DNA from: Bradyrhizobium sp. NDS-1
Lineage (GTDB): Bacteria > Pseudomonadota > Alphaproteobacteria > Rhizobiales > Xanthobacteraceae
DNA: 64,000 nt
Direction: 5' to 3'
Assembly: GCF_032918005.1 (NCBI RefSeq)
Contig: NZ_CP136628.1
Coordinates: 7,363,501 to 7,427,500, forward strand
Part shown: positions 52,957 through 61,170 of the stretch, piece by piece
Layout of the letters: each line of letters starts with the position of its first letter
Position numbering within the stretch: position 1 is the first letter of the stretch
The notes under the pieces: generated by a model
Databases searched by the model: none
What the model saw: the letters and a program-made list of their open reading frames with translations, nothing else
Told to the model about the DNA's origin: nothing
Position numbers and translations under genes: made by a program

Positions 52957-53039
52957 GGTAGACCTCCCTCATTTTGATCTTGTGAAAGAGCGGCGCATGC
53001 CCTTAGGTCAACCGGCCCGCCGCGAGATAGAATCCCGAT

Positions 53040-53546
53040 ATGCCCGCGCCATCGACCAGAATCCGCCAAAAGCCTGCGCTTCACGAGGCGGGACCGACGC
53101 TCGACCTCGACCGTTACGTTCCGGCGTTCGTCACCTTCATCGCCAACAAGCTCTCGAACAGCGCGACCGCGTTCTATCAGCGGCAGTTCGGCGTCAACGT
53201 CACGGAATGGCGGATCATGTCGCTGCTGGCGATCGAGCCCGGCATTCCGGCCTCGCGCATCTGCCACGTCATCGGCTTTGACAAGGGACCGGTGAGCCGG
53301 ACGCTGGCGGGGCTCGAGAAGCGCGGGCTGGTGTCGATCCGCACCGATCCGAACGACGGCCGCACCCATTCGATTTCGCTGACGGCGAAGGGCCGCGCGA
53401 CCCATGACAAGGTCATCGTCGCGGCGCTCGAGCGCGAGCGGCGGCTGTTGTCCTGCCTCAGCAAGGACGAGCGTGAGGTGTTGATCGATCTCTTGCGCCG
53501 GCTCCACGAAAACCTTGGCGCGGTCACCGGCGGCGCTGAGCCCTGA
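53040..53546 (+). CDS. MarR family regulator divergent from P450
   Basis: This 168-residue winged-helix regulator has the MarR core VNVTEWRIMSLLAIEPGIPASRI, GFDKGPVSRTLAGLEKRGLV and wing RTDPNDGRTHSISLTAKGRA. The start MPAPSTRIRQKP is 83 bp from the divergent P450 start. MarR proteins in this group often sense aromatic acids or CoA thioesters. I could not identify a clear operator in the short gap. Confidence 0.88.
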   Translation: MPAPSTRIRQKPALHEAGPTLDLDRYVPAFVTFIANKLSNSATAFYQRQFGVNVTEWRIMSLLAIEPGIPASRICHVIGFDKGPVSRTLAGLEKRGLVSIRTDPNDGRTHSISLTAKGRATHDKVIVAALERERRLLSCLSKDEREVLIDLLRRLHENLGAVTGGAEP

Positions 53547-53696
53547 CGAGCCGCGCGCCGGGCGCCACCTTCCATCACATCCAGGCATGCGCCGGCGTTT
53601 GCCGGCGGCACCGTGCGGGCCGAGCATCGTTTCCTCCAGAGAAGTCGCGGCGGTTCGCCCGCCGTCATCCTTGTCCGGAACGGTTCGCACAAATTA

Positions 53697-53710
53697 GTTG
53701 CTTAAGCAAC
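53697..53710. promoter_or_regulatory. Perfect 14-bp palindrome GTTGCTTAAGCAAC
   Basis: GTTGCTTAAGCAAC is fully self-complementary and is flanked by AT-richer DNA (AAATTA before, AAAAGAA after). It lies in the 272-bp gap between the convergent MarR gene and the ligase gene, where no gene is supported. It may be a MarR-type operator or a short terminator stem. Confidence 0.4.
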
Positions 53711-53818
53711 AAAAGAATCGGCAAGATAATGCGGCAGGGCTGTTGGCCTACTTCGAACATTGCGGCGTCATGAAAGCGAGATGAGCTACGCGCCCTCTTT
53801 TGCGGCGGCTTCGTCAGC

Positions 53819-55675
53819 TCAGGCGCTGCAACCGATCCATTCGCCCGACGCGTCGTCGTTCAGCCGCGCCACCGCGTCCGCTCGCCGCGTCAGCACGGCG
53901 CGCTGGTTGATGTAGCCCTTGTCGGTGATCTCGCCGCCGTCGACCGAGGGCGGCTCGGCGAGGAGCAGCGCGCGCGTGGCGTGACCGGAGGAGTGGGGGC
54001 CCTGCTGCTTGAGTTTCGCCAGGCCCTGCGCGATTGCGGTCCTGACCTTGTCATGCGCCAGCACCTCGTTCACGCCTGCCGTCTCGGACAGACCGGCGTG
54101 GACACGGCAGGCGACAACATTGGGAAACACCAGAAAGCGCACCTCGTCACCGCCATGACCCGACACGACGATGTCCTGCGCCAGCGGCGAGAGCGCGGCA
54201 ATGCCGGCAACGCGCAGCGTGCCGACGTTGACCCAGGTGCCGGAATTGAGCTTGAAGTCCTCCGCGACGCGGCCGTCGAAGAACAGGCCGCGCTCCGGCC
54301 TGCCGTTATCGGCCAGCTTGACCGCGTCACCGATCAGATAAAAGCCCTCCTCGTCGAAAGCCTGCTTCGTCAGCTCCGGCGCTTTCCAATAGCCGGGCGT
54401 GACGTTCGGCCCGCGGACGCGCACCTCCAGCTTGTCGCCGGTCGCGACGAGCTTCAATTCGGTGCCGGGGATCGGCACGCCGATATTGCCGGAACGCTCG
54501 GCGAGAAAATGGCAATCGGTCGCGAGCGGCGACGTCTCGGTCGAGCCCCAGGCCGAAACCATCGGCAGCGTACGGCCGACGGTTTTGATCGAGAGCTCCT
54601 CGAGCGCGTCCCACAGATTCTGCGGCAGCGCGGCGCCGGCATAGAAGGCGAATTTCACCTCGTTGAAGAAGCGGCGGCACAGCTCCTCGTCCCCGCGCAG
54701 CGCCGCGATCAGCATGTCGAAGCCGCGCGGCACGTTGAAATAGACCGTCGGCATCACGCTTTTCAGATTGGCCAGCGACGTCGCGAAGAGACCGGGCGCG
54801 GGCTTGCCGCCGTCGATATAGAGCGAGCCGCCATTGCGCAGCACGAGATTGAAATTGTGGTTGGCCCCGAAGGTGTGGCTCCAGGGCAGCCAGTCGAGAA
54901 TGACCAGATCGTCGCGCTCCTGCTCGAGAAATATCCAGGTCTGGGCCTTGGCCTGCTGGCTCGAGGTCAGCATGCGCTGGGTGTTGATGACGGCCTTCGG
55001 CGTGCCGGTCGACCCTGACGTGAACAGGAATTTCGCGATCGTGTCCGGCGTCACCGCGGCGAAGGCAGTTGCGACGCCGGGACTCTCGGGCGTTCCCGCT
55101 ACAGCACGGAAGGCGAGCGCACCGGCGTCGTCCTCGTTGCCGCTGATGATGCGCGCCCGGTGCAGCGGCGCGATCGCCTCCAGCGCCGCCGCAAAGGGTT
55201 TTGTCGCAGCGACGTAGATCGCGCCCGGATCGAGCAGCGTGATCATGCTCTTGAGCTTCTCGAAATCCCGGGACATCAGCGAATAGGCCGGCGAGATCGC
55301 GGCAGAGGGCACGCCGACATGCTGAGCGGCAAGCGCCAGCAGCGCGTGATCGATGCTGTTGTCGGACAGGATCGCGAGCGGGCGCTCTGCGCTGAGGCCC
55401 TGCGCCAAAATCCAGGACGCCGCCGCACGCACCTGGCGCAGCGCCTGCGCATAGGTGGCGGTGGTCCAGGGCGCATCGACATTGCCGCGCTCGGCAAGGA
55501 AGATCGCATCCGGGGTTTGCCGCGCCCATTGCTCCAGCCAGTCGCCGACGCAACGCGCGCCTTCACGCAACGGATCGGGCGAGCGCAGCACGATGCTGCC
55601 GTCGGCGCGATGCTCTGCGACGGTCCGCGGGCTTGCGAACAGGCCTGCAACGTCACTGCGTGGAGCGACTGTCAT
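53819..55675 (-). CDS. Feruloyl-CoA-synthetase-like acyl-CoA ligase
   Basis: This 618-residue adenylate-forming enzyme starts MTVAPRSDVAGLFASPRTVA with GGAGGGAGGAAACAC upstream. Core motifs are FLFTSGSTGTPKAVINTQRM, WLPWSHTFGANHNFNLVLRNGG, AWGSTETSPLATDCHF and GLFFDGRVAEDFKLNSGTWVNVGTLR. The WSHTFGANHNFN segment and length fit feruloyl/p-coumaroyl-CoA synthetases. It activates hydroxycinnamates for side-chain shortening. No enoyl-CoA hydratase/lyase is next to it. The MarR gene at 55828 is divergent. Confidence 0.87.
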   Translation of the reverse strand: MTVAPRSDVAGLFASPRTVAEHRADGSIVLRSPDPLREGARCVGDWLEQWARQTPDAIFLAERGNVDAPWTTATYAQALRQVRAAASWILAQGLSAERPLAILSDNSIDHALLALAAQHVGVPSAAISPAYSLMSRDFEKLKSMITLLDPGAIYVAATKPFAAALEAIAPLHRARIISGNEDDAGALAFRAVAGTPESPGVATAFAAVTPDTIAKFLFTSGSTGTPKAVINTQRMLTSSQQAKAQTWIFLEQERDDLVILDWLPWSHTFGANHNFNLVLRNGGSLYIDGGKPAPGLFATSLANLKSVMPTVYFNVPRGFDMLIAALRGDEELCRRFFNEVKFAFYAGAALPQNLWDALEELSIKTVGRTLPMVSAWGSTETSPLATDCHFLAERSGNIGVPIPGTELKLVATGDKLEVRVRGPNVTPGYWKAPELTKQAFDEEGFYLIGDAVKLADNGRPERGLFFDGRVAEDFKLNSGTWVNVGTLRVAGIAALSPLAQDIVVSGHGGDEVRFLVFPNVVACRVHAGLSETAGVNEVLAHDKVRTAIAQGLAKLKQQGPHSSGHATRALLLAEPPSVDGGEITDKGYINQRAVLTRRADAVARLNDDASGEWIGCSA

Positions 55676-55756
55676 GTGTTTCCTCCCTCCGCCCGGATAC
55701 CGGATCGGCCGCAGCTTCGTTCCAGGCTGCCTTGGCCATAATGTTGGGCATGACAA

Positions 55757-55772
55757 TTGTTGTCGTCAACAA
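55757..55772. promoter_or_regulatory. Candidate MarR operator in ligase/MarR gap
   Basis: The inverted repeat TTGTTG-TCGT-CAACAA lies between the divergent ligase (start 55675) and MarR (start 55828) genes. It is the only clear dyad in this gap and its position suits repression of the ligase gene and autoregulation. Confidence 0.5.
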
Positions 55773-55827
55773 CAAACTTTCGCTCAGGCCGCCGAGACGC
55801 TAAGGTTGCGCGGCAGGAGACCTTGAC

Positions 55828-56334
55828 GTGACAGCCAGTGCAGCCCGGGCCGATACCCGCCCCTCCCCACGCAAGCGCGCCGGCAATGGCGCGGCGCCCC
55901 GCGATATTGCCGATGATGTCGGCCTCGACGCCCTGGTCGGGCACGCCGGCTATGCGGTGCGACGCTTCCAGATCTGGATCTTTCAGGATTTCATCAGGAC
56001 GCTCGGCGATGTCGACATCCGGCCGACGCAATATTCGGTGCTGACGGTGATCGGGGCCAATCCGGGCCTGTCGCAAATGGCCGTGGCCAAGCGCCTGGGC
56101 ATCGAGCGCGCCAGGCTGGTGCATCTGCTCGACAGTCTCGAACAGCGCAGGCTGGTCAAGCGGGTCAAGTCGAAGGCGGACCGGCGCTCGCATGCGCTGC
56201 ATCTCACCGCGCAGGGCGAGACGGCGCTGGCGAAGTTCAAGCGGCTCGCGGCCGAGCACGAGCGGAACGTCGAGGCGAAGATCGGCAAGGAGAACCGGGC
56301 CCACCTGCTCCGGATCCTCGCTGGCTTCACCTGA
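55828..56334 (+). CDS. MarR family regulator divergent from feruloyl-CoA-type ligase
   Basis: This 168-residue regulator starts at GTG after AGGAGA. The core is DVDIRPTQYSVLTVIGANPG, SQMAVAKRLGIERARLVHLL and DSLEQRRLVKRVKSKADRRSHALHLTAQGE. It has the usual MarR length plus a ~35-residue basic N-terminal tail. It probably controls the ligase gene in response to a hydroxycinnamoyl-CoA, as FerR/CouR-type proteins do. Confidence 0.87.
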   Translation: MTASAARADTRPSPRKRAGNGAAPRDIADDVGLDALVGHAGYAVRRFQIWIFQDFIRTLGDVDIRPTQYSVLTVIGANPGLSQMAVAKRLGIERARLVHLLDSLEQRRLVKRVKSKADRRSHALHLTAQGETALAKFKRLAAEHERNVEAKIGKENRAHLLRILAGFT

Positions 56335-56528
56335 CCTCGACTGCCCATGATTTGGGCAAATGCTCGCCACAGGGCGCCGCTGCGGCCGCCCATCTGCCGG
56401 TCGAAATATCTCCCAAGCCACTGATCACGCGATAATATCCGGAGCAATGGTGCTGCCCGGATATTGTACACAATGGCACATCGCTTGCTTCACTCCGGGC
56501 GAAGTCGAATTGCCGGAGTTTTGTCGCC

Positions 56529-58349
56529 ATGAGGGCTGAAATGGGGGCCGAGCAGCCTGAAACGATCGCCGCGATTGTAGCCGCGCATCGCGCGGGGACG
56601 CTGACGCCGGCGCAGACGATCGCGCGGACCTATCAGCGCATCCGCGACCGCAACGATCCTGCCATCTTCATCAGCCTGCGCGAGGAGACGGACGCGATCG
56701 CGGAAGCCGAGCGGCTTGCCGCGCGGAAGGAGGCCGCCGACCTGCCGCTTTATGGCGTGCCGGTCGCGGTGAAGGACAATATCGACGCGCTGGGTTTTCC
56801 GACCACCGCCGCCTGCCCGGCCTTCTCCACCACGCCGGCGCACGACTCGACCGCGGTAGCGCGCCTGCGTGCCGCCGGCGCCATCATCATCGGCAAGACC
56901 AATCTCGATCAGTTCGCAACCGGCCTCGTCGGCGTGCGCTCGCCCTACGGCATTCCCAAGAACGCAATTCGCGACGATCTCATTCCCGGCGGGTCGAGTT
57001 CGGGCTCCGCGGTCGCCGTCGGCGCCGGCCTCGTGCCGCTGTCGCTGGGCACCGATACCGCAGGCAGCGGCCGCGTGCCGGCCATGCTCAACAACATCGT
57101 CGGCCTGAAACCGAGCCTCGGCATGATCTCGAATGCGGGTCTCGTGCCGGCCTGTCGCACGCTCGACTGCATCTCGGTGTTTGCGCTGACGGTGGATGAT
57201 GCTGCGCTCGCTTTGTCGGTGATGGCGGGGCCGGACCAGGCCGACCCGTTCTCGCGCGACCGGCCGCTTCAGCCGCTCACGCCGTTCCCGGCAGGCTTGC
57301 GCCTCGGCGTGCCGCGCAACGGACAGCTGATCTTCTTCGGCGACAAGACATCGGAAGCCGCCTACGCCGATGCGCTGAAGCGCTGGACCGCGCTTGGCGC
57401 CGAGTTGATCGAGTTCGACCTCGAGCCGTTCTACGAGACGGCGCGGCTGCTCTATGAGGGCCCGTGGGTCGCGGAACGCTATCTCGTGATCAAGGATCTG
57501 CTGGCCTCCGCGCCTGATGCGATCCATCCCGTGACGCGCGAGATCACCGCGGCGGGCGCGCGGCTGACGGCGGCAGACACGTTCTCGGCGCTCTACCGCC
57601 TGCAGGGCCTGCGAAAGATCGCCGAGCGCACCTTTACCAATATCGACGCGTTAGTGCTGCCGACGGCGCCGACGGCCTATACGACGGCGCAGGTGCTCGC
57701 CAACCCGATCGAGCTCAACAGCCGGCTCGGCACCTACACCAATTTCGTCAACCTGCTCGACCTCTGCGGCCTTGCCGTTCCGGCCTCGATGCGCGCCGAC
57801 GGCATTCCGTTCGGCGTCACGCTGCTCGCGCCGGCAGGCCGCGACGGGCTGCTCGCCAGCATCGGCCGCGTCTTCCATGCCGATACGAAGCTGAGTCTCG
57901 GCGCAAAGAGCGTAGCGCAAGCACCGCTCGCACCCTTGCCGGCGAGCAGCGCCGACGAGATCCCGATCGCCGTGGTCGGCGCGCATCTGTCCGGCATGGT
58001 GCTGAACGGCGAGTTGAAAGCGCTGAACGGCCGCCTGATCGAGGCAACCAGAACGGCGCCGGACTACAAGCTCTACGCGCTCAAGACCACGCCGCCAAAG
58101 CCGGGCATGCTTCGCGTCGAGGCCGGCAAGGGCGCCGCGATCGAACTGGAGATCTGGTCGTTGTCGTCGTCCGCCTTCGGCAAGTTCGTCGACGCAATCC
58201 CCGCGCCGATGGCGATCGGAACGGTGCGGCTGGCCGACGGCCGCAGGGTGAAGGGGTTTCTGGTCGAGCCGGAGGTGCTAAGCGATGCGCGGGATATCAC
58301 CGCGTATGGCGGCTGGCGGAAGTATATGGCGGAAGCCACAACAAAATAG
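56529..58349 (+). CDS. atzF: Allophanate hydrolase (AtzF type)
   Basis: This 606-residue amidase-signature enzyme has the catalytic Lys in VPVAVKDNIDALGF (about residue 81), the cis-Ser/Ser region PGGSSSGSAVAVGAGLVPLSLGTDTAGSGRVPA (given in part), and a separate C-terminal domain (about 475-600) with IAVVGAHLSGMVLNGEL and WRKYM. The C-domain processes the product N-carboxycarbamate. It hydrolyses allophanate to ammonia and CO2. It is convergent with the GntR gene of the neighbouring AtzE-type operon. It differs from fused urea carboxylase by lacking biotin domains. Confidence 0.92.
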   Translation: MRAEMGAEQPETIAAIVAAHRAGTLTPAQTIARTYQRIRDRNDPAIFISLREETDAIAEAERLAARKEAADLPLYGVPVAVKDNIDALGFPTTAACPAFSTTPAHDSTAVARLRAAGAIIIGKTNLDQFATGLVGVRSPYGIPKNAIRDDLIPGGSSSGSAVAVGAGLVPLSLGTDTAGSGRVPAMLNNIVGLKPSLGMISNAGLVPACRTLDCISVFALTVDDAALALSVMAGPDQADPFSRDRPLQPLTPFPAGLRLGVPRNGQLIFFGDKTSEAAYADALKRWTALGAELIEFDLEPFYETARLLYEGPWVAERYLVIKDLLASAPDAIHPVTREITAAGARLTAADTFSALYRLQGLRKIAERTFTNIDALVLPTAPTAYTTAQVLANPIELNSRLGTYTNFVNLLDLCGLAVPASMRADGIPFGVTLLAPAGRDGLLASIGRVFHADTKLSLGAKSVAQAPLAPLPASSADEIPIAVVGAHLSGMVLNGELKALNGRLIEATRTAPDYKLYALKTTPPKPGMLRVEAGKGAAIELEIWSLSSSAFGKFVDAIPAPMAIGTVRLADGRRVKGFLVEPEVLSDARDITAYGGWRKYMAEATTK

Positions 58350-58360
58350 GCCTCCTAGAA

Positions 58361-58443
58361 CGGGCAAAGCGAAGCGTGCCCACGATCTCGTGCTTCATGA
58401 GAAGATCGTGGGCACGGTGCTTTGCGCCCTTGCCCGCCCTACG
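58361..58443. repeat. Dispersed palindromic repeat, family C, copy 2
   Basis: CGGGCAAAGCGAAGCGTGCCCACGATCT and AGATCGTGGGCACGGTGCTTTGCGCCC (given in part) form a palindrome related to 47397-47486. It lies in the gap between the convergent atzF and GntR genes. Confidence 0.75.
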
Positions 58444-58446
58444 ACA

Positions 58447-59169
58447 CTACAGCGACACTGCGTAAATCTCGTACTCGCCGCGCACCAGCTCGATATGCGC
58501 GCGCATCGCGGCGGCCGCGCCCTGCTTGTCGCCGCGCATGATGGCGACGACGACGCGGTCGTGCTCGGCTTGGGATTTGGCGAGACGTCCGAGGTTGCGG
58601 AACTGGGCGCGGCGGAACGGCTGAACGCGCACGCGCGTCGCCAGCGTGATCTCGGCGATATAGCCGTTCTGCGATCCCGCATAGATCGCGTTGTGGAAGC
58701 GCTCGTTGACCTCGTGAAAGCGGTCGGGATTGCCGGCGTAGCTCAGCAGCCGCAGCTCCTCGTGGACAGCCTCGAGGCCATGGCGCTCGGCCGCGGACAT
58801 GCGCTCGGCGGCGAGCCCTGCGCACAGCGCCTCGAGCTCGGCCATCGCCTCGAACATGCCCGTCAGCCGCTCGATCGAGGGCTGCGCCACCACCGCGCCG
58901 CGATGGGCGCGCGCTTCGACGAGGCCGCTTGCCACGAGCTGGCGCAGCGCCTCACGTACCGGCGTCCGCGAGACGTTGAAGCGGCGCGCGATGTCGGTCT
59001 CGTCCAGCGGCGCGCCGGGGGCCAGGGCGCCGCGCACGATCTCGTCCGCGAGTTGCAGGCGCAGCTCCTCTGCGCGGGTGACCTTCTGCACCGATGCCGA
59101 GGGACGATCGACGCGCGGCACGACCGGTTCAGCCGGCGGTGTCCCTCGCGGAAACTCGTCGAGCGTCAT
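58447..59169 (-). CDS. GntR/FadR-subfamily (FCD) transcriptional regulator
   Basis: This 240-residue regulator has an N-terminal winged helix ([39 protein letters not shown]) and an all-helical FCD effector domain with metal-binding positions in [13 protein letters not shown] and [14 protein letters not shown]. It is the last gene of the reverse amidase operon and its start overlaps the stop of the AtzH-like gene (ATGA). It likely represses or activates the transporter-amidase operon. Confidence 0.9.
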   Translation of the reverse strand: MTLDEFPRGTPPAEPVVPRVDRPSASVQKVTRAEELRLQLADEIVRGALAPGAPLDETDIARRFNVSRTPVREALRQLVASGLVEARAHRGAVVAQPSIERLTGMFEAMAELEALCAGLAAERMSAAERHGLEAVHEELRLLSYAGNPDRFHEVNERFHNAIYAGSQNGYIAEITLATRVRVQPFRRAQFRNLGRLAKSQAEHDRVVVAIMRGDKQGAAAAMRAHIELVRGEYEIYAVSL

Positions 59170-59573
59170 GCGGTCTCTTTCGGCTCGTCGATGATGCTGA
59201 CATGGGCGGCGACGACGCGCCAGCCCTCGGGAAAGCGAATCCAGGTCTGCATCTGCCGGCCGACCTTGCCGGGCGCGGTGTCGCGATAGAACAGCGTGGA
59301 AGCAACGGCCGTGTCGCGGCCATAGCTCGAGATGACCGTCTTTGTGGTGCGGCGGTTCAGGCCGACCGGCGATCGGCCGGCGCGGAATCCGCTTATCGCC
59401 TCGTAGCCGTAGAGGTTCTCGCCGATGCCGTAGCGCAGCGTGCGGGGATCGTTGCGGAACAGCTCGCCCAGCACCGCGACGTCGTTGCTGACGAGGGCCT
59501 GCTCATAACGCTCGAACGCGGCTTTGACTTCCGCGATCACCTCGGGGAGATCGATCTCCATCTCAAATTCCAC
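59166..59573 (-). CDS. AtzH/HpxZ-like protein
   Basis: This 135-residue SnoaL-like (NTF2-fold) protein contains [40 protein letters not shown], and a C-terminal [23 protein letters not shown]. It matches the AtzH family linked to 1-carboxybiuret hydrolase, and HpxZ of oxalurate breakdown. It directly follows the amidase gene and overlaps the GntR gene. The start [12 protein letters not shown] is 1 bp before the amidase stop. Confidence 0.82.
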   Translation of the reverse strand: MEFEMEIDLPEVIAEVKAAFERYEQALVSNDVAVLGELFRNDPRTLRYGIGENLYGYEAISGFRAGRSPVGLNRRTTKTVISSYGRDTAVASTLFYRDTAPGKVGRQMQTWIRFPEGWRVVAAHVSIIDEPKETA

Positions 59574-60965
59574 TTAAAGTCCCCTTGGAGCAGGCGCGGA
59601 TGCCACACCCATCTTTTCCAATGCGTGCGCGACACGAAGCGCGATGTCCTCGCGCCAGGGCGCGGCGATGATCTGCACGCCGATCGGCAGCGGCTCGAGC
59701 GGCACCGGCACCGCGACCACCGGCAACCCGATGAAGGAGATCGGCTGGGTGTGAACGCCGATATTGGCGCGGACCGGAAGCTCGACGCCGTCGAGATTGA
59801 AATTCACCTGGCCGAGTTTCGGCGCGGTGCAGGGCGTCGCGGGCGCCAGCAGCACGTCGACGGACTTGAAGATCTCGGCAAGCTGCGCGCGGTACCAACG
59901 GCGGAATTTTTGCGCGCGGTCGACCATGGGCGCAGGTACCATCGCGCCTGCAATCAGCCGGTCGCGCACGGCCGGATCGAAATCGTTCGGGCGCTTGCGC
60001 AGGCGATCGAGGTGGAGCGAAGCGCCTTCGGTGGTGGTGATGACGTAGGCCGCCGCGCGGGCGCGCGCGGCTTCGGGAATATCCACGACTTGCGTTGCGC
60101 CGAGCGCCTTGGCGACGCGGCCGACGGCCTCGACGGCTTCCGGGAACACGTTCTTCTGGAAATATCCGCCCGCGATCGCGATCCGCAGGTCCGAGACCGG
60201 ATTGGCGATCAGCGGCAGCGTCGGCTCCAGCCCGCGCGTCGTGCAGGCGCTGTCCTCCGCATCCGGGCCCTGCATCACATCATAGGCGAGCGCGAGATCG
60301 GTGACCGAACGCGCGAACGGGCCGAGATGATCGAGGCTCGCGACGAACGGAAAGGAACGCGCCCGAGTGAGCCGGCCATAGGTCGGCTTCAAACCGAAGA
60401 TGCCGCAGAAGGAGGACGGCACGCGGATCGAACCGTTGGTGTCCGAGCCCAGCGCGATCGGCACCAGCGCGCCGCCGACGGCGCTGCCCGAACCACCGGA
60501 GGAACCGCCGGTCATCCGCGTCGTATCATGCGGATTGCGCGAGGGACCGTCATGGACGTTCTCGCCGGTGAAGTCGTAGGCGTATTCGCCCATGTTGAGC
60601 GCGCCGACCAGAACGGCGCCGGCGGCTTCCATCCGCTCGATCAGCGTGGCGTCACGTTTGGCCGGCGCGAGGTCGCGGTTGATCTTCGAGCCCGCACGTG
60701 TGGGCAGGCCCGCGACATCGAACAGGTTCTTCACCGCGAAAGGTACGCCGGCGAGCGGGCCGATTTCCTTTCCGGCTGCGATGTCGGCGTCGATCGCGCG
60801 CGCCTTGGCGCGGGCGCGATCGGCGGTGACGTCAGTGAAGGAATTGAGAATGGTGTCGTGCTGCTTGATGCGCGAAAGCGCGGCTTCGGTGGCATCGAGC
60901 GCGGACATTTTGCGGGCCGCGACCGCGCTTGCGATTCCCGAGGCCGTTTCTGGCTTGGTGGTCAT
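59574..60965 (-). CDS. atzE: Amidase, AtzE (1-carboxybiuret hydrolase) type
   Basis: This 463-residue amidase-signature enzyme has the catalytic Lys in VPFAVKNLFDVAGLP, the Ser region MTGGSSGGSGSAVGGALVPIALGSDTNGSIRVPS (given in part) and FVASLDHLGPFARSVTDLALAY. AtzE with the small AtzG subunit deaminates 1-carboxybiuret to 1,3-dicarboxyurea. The related HpxY pairs with HpxX. The start MTTKPETASGIAS (60965) is used because the upstream extension is arginine-rich nonsense. Confidence 0.88.
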   Translation of the reverse strand: MTTKPETASGIASAVAARKMSALDATEAALSRIKQHDTILNSFTDVTADRARAKARAIDADIAAGKEIGPLAGVPFAVKNLFDVAGLPTRAGSKINRDLAPAKRDATLIERMEAAGAVLVGALNMGEYAYDFTGENVHDGPSRNPHDTTRMTGGSSGGSGSAVGGALVPIALGSDTNGSIRVPSSFCGIFGLKPTYGRLTRARSFPFVASLDHLGPFARSVTDLALAYDVMQGPDAEDSACTTRGLEPTLPLIANPVSDLRIAIAGGYFQKNVFPEAVEAVGRVAKALGATQVVDIPEAARARAAAYVITTTEGASLHLDRLRKRPNDFDPAVRDRLIAGAMVPAPMVDRAQKFRRWYRAQLAEIFKSVDVLLAPATPCTAPKLGQVNFNLDGVELPVRANIGVHTQPISFIGLPVVAVPVPLEPLPIGVQIIAAPWREDIALRVAHALEKMGVASAPAPRGL

Positions 60966-60972
60966 GGCAGCA

Positions 60973-61152
60973 TCAGACCGTGAAGATCGGCGCCGGCTCG
61001 GTCTCGTCCGGCAGCGCGAATTCGTCGACGAGGCGGGAAAGGCGCAGCGACACGTCGAGATTCGCACGCACCGCGGGCCTCCAGGCCTCCTCGACCGGCA
61101 GCGCCAGCGCTTTGGATACGGCGTCGATATAGTCGTCCAGGGGTTCGGCCAT
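60973..61152 (-). CDS. atzG: AtzG-like small subunit (DUF4089)
   Basis: This 59-residue protein reads MAEPLDDYIDAVSKALALPV, then EEAWRPAVRANLDVSLRLS and RLVDEFALPDETEPAPIFTV. The LPDETEPAPIF ending is characteristic of AtzG/HpxX proteins, related to GatC, which chaperone AtzE amidases. It lies 7 bp upstream of atzE. The ATG at 61152 is preferred to the preceding GTG at 61155. Confidence 0.88.
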   Translation of the reverse strand: MAEPLDDYIDAVSKALALPVEEAWRPAVRANLDVSLRLSRLVDEFALPDETEPAPIFTV

Positions 61153-61170
61153 CACTCTCTCAAGCTGATC

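Noticed and set aside
53780-53920. A short plus-strand frame beginning MSYAPSFAAASSAQ near the ligase end
   Set aside because: It overlaps the ligase coding region on the other strand and has no ribosome-binding site.
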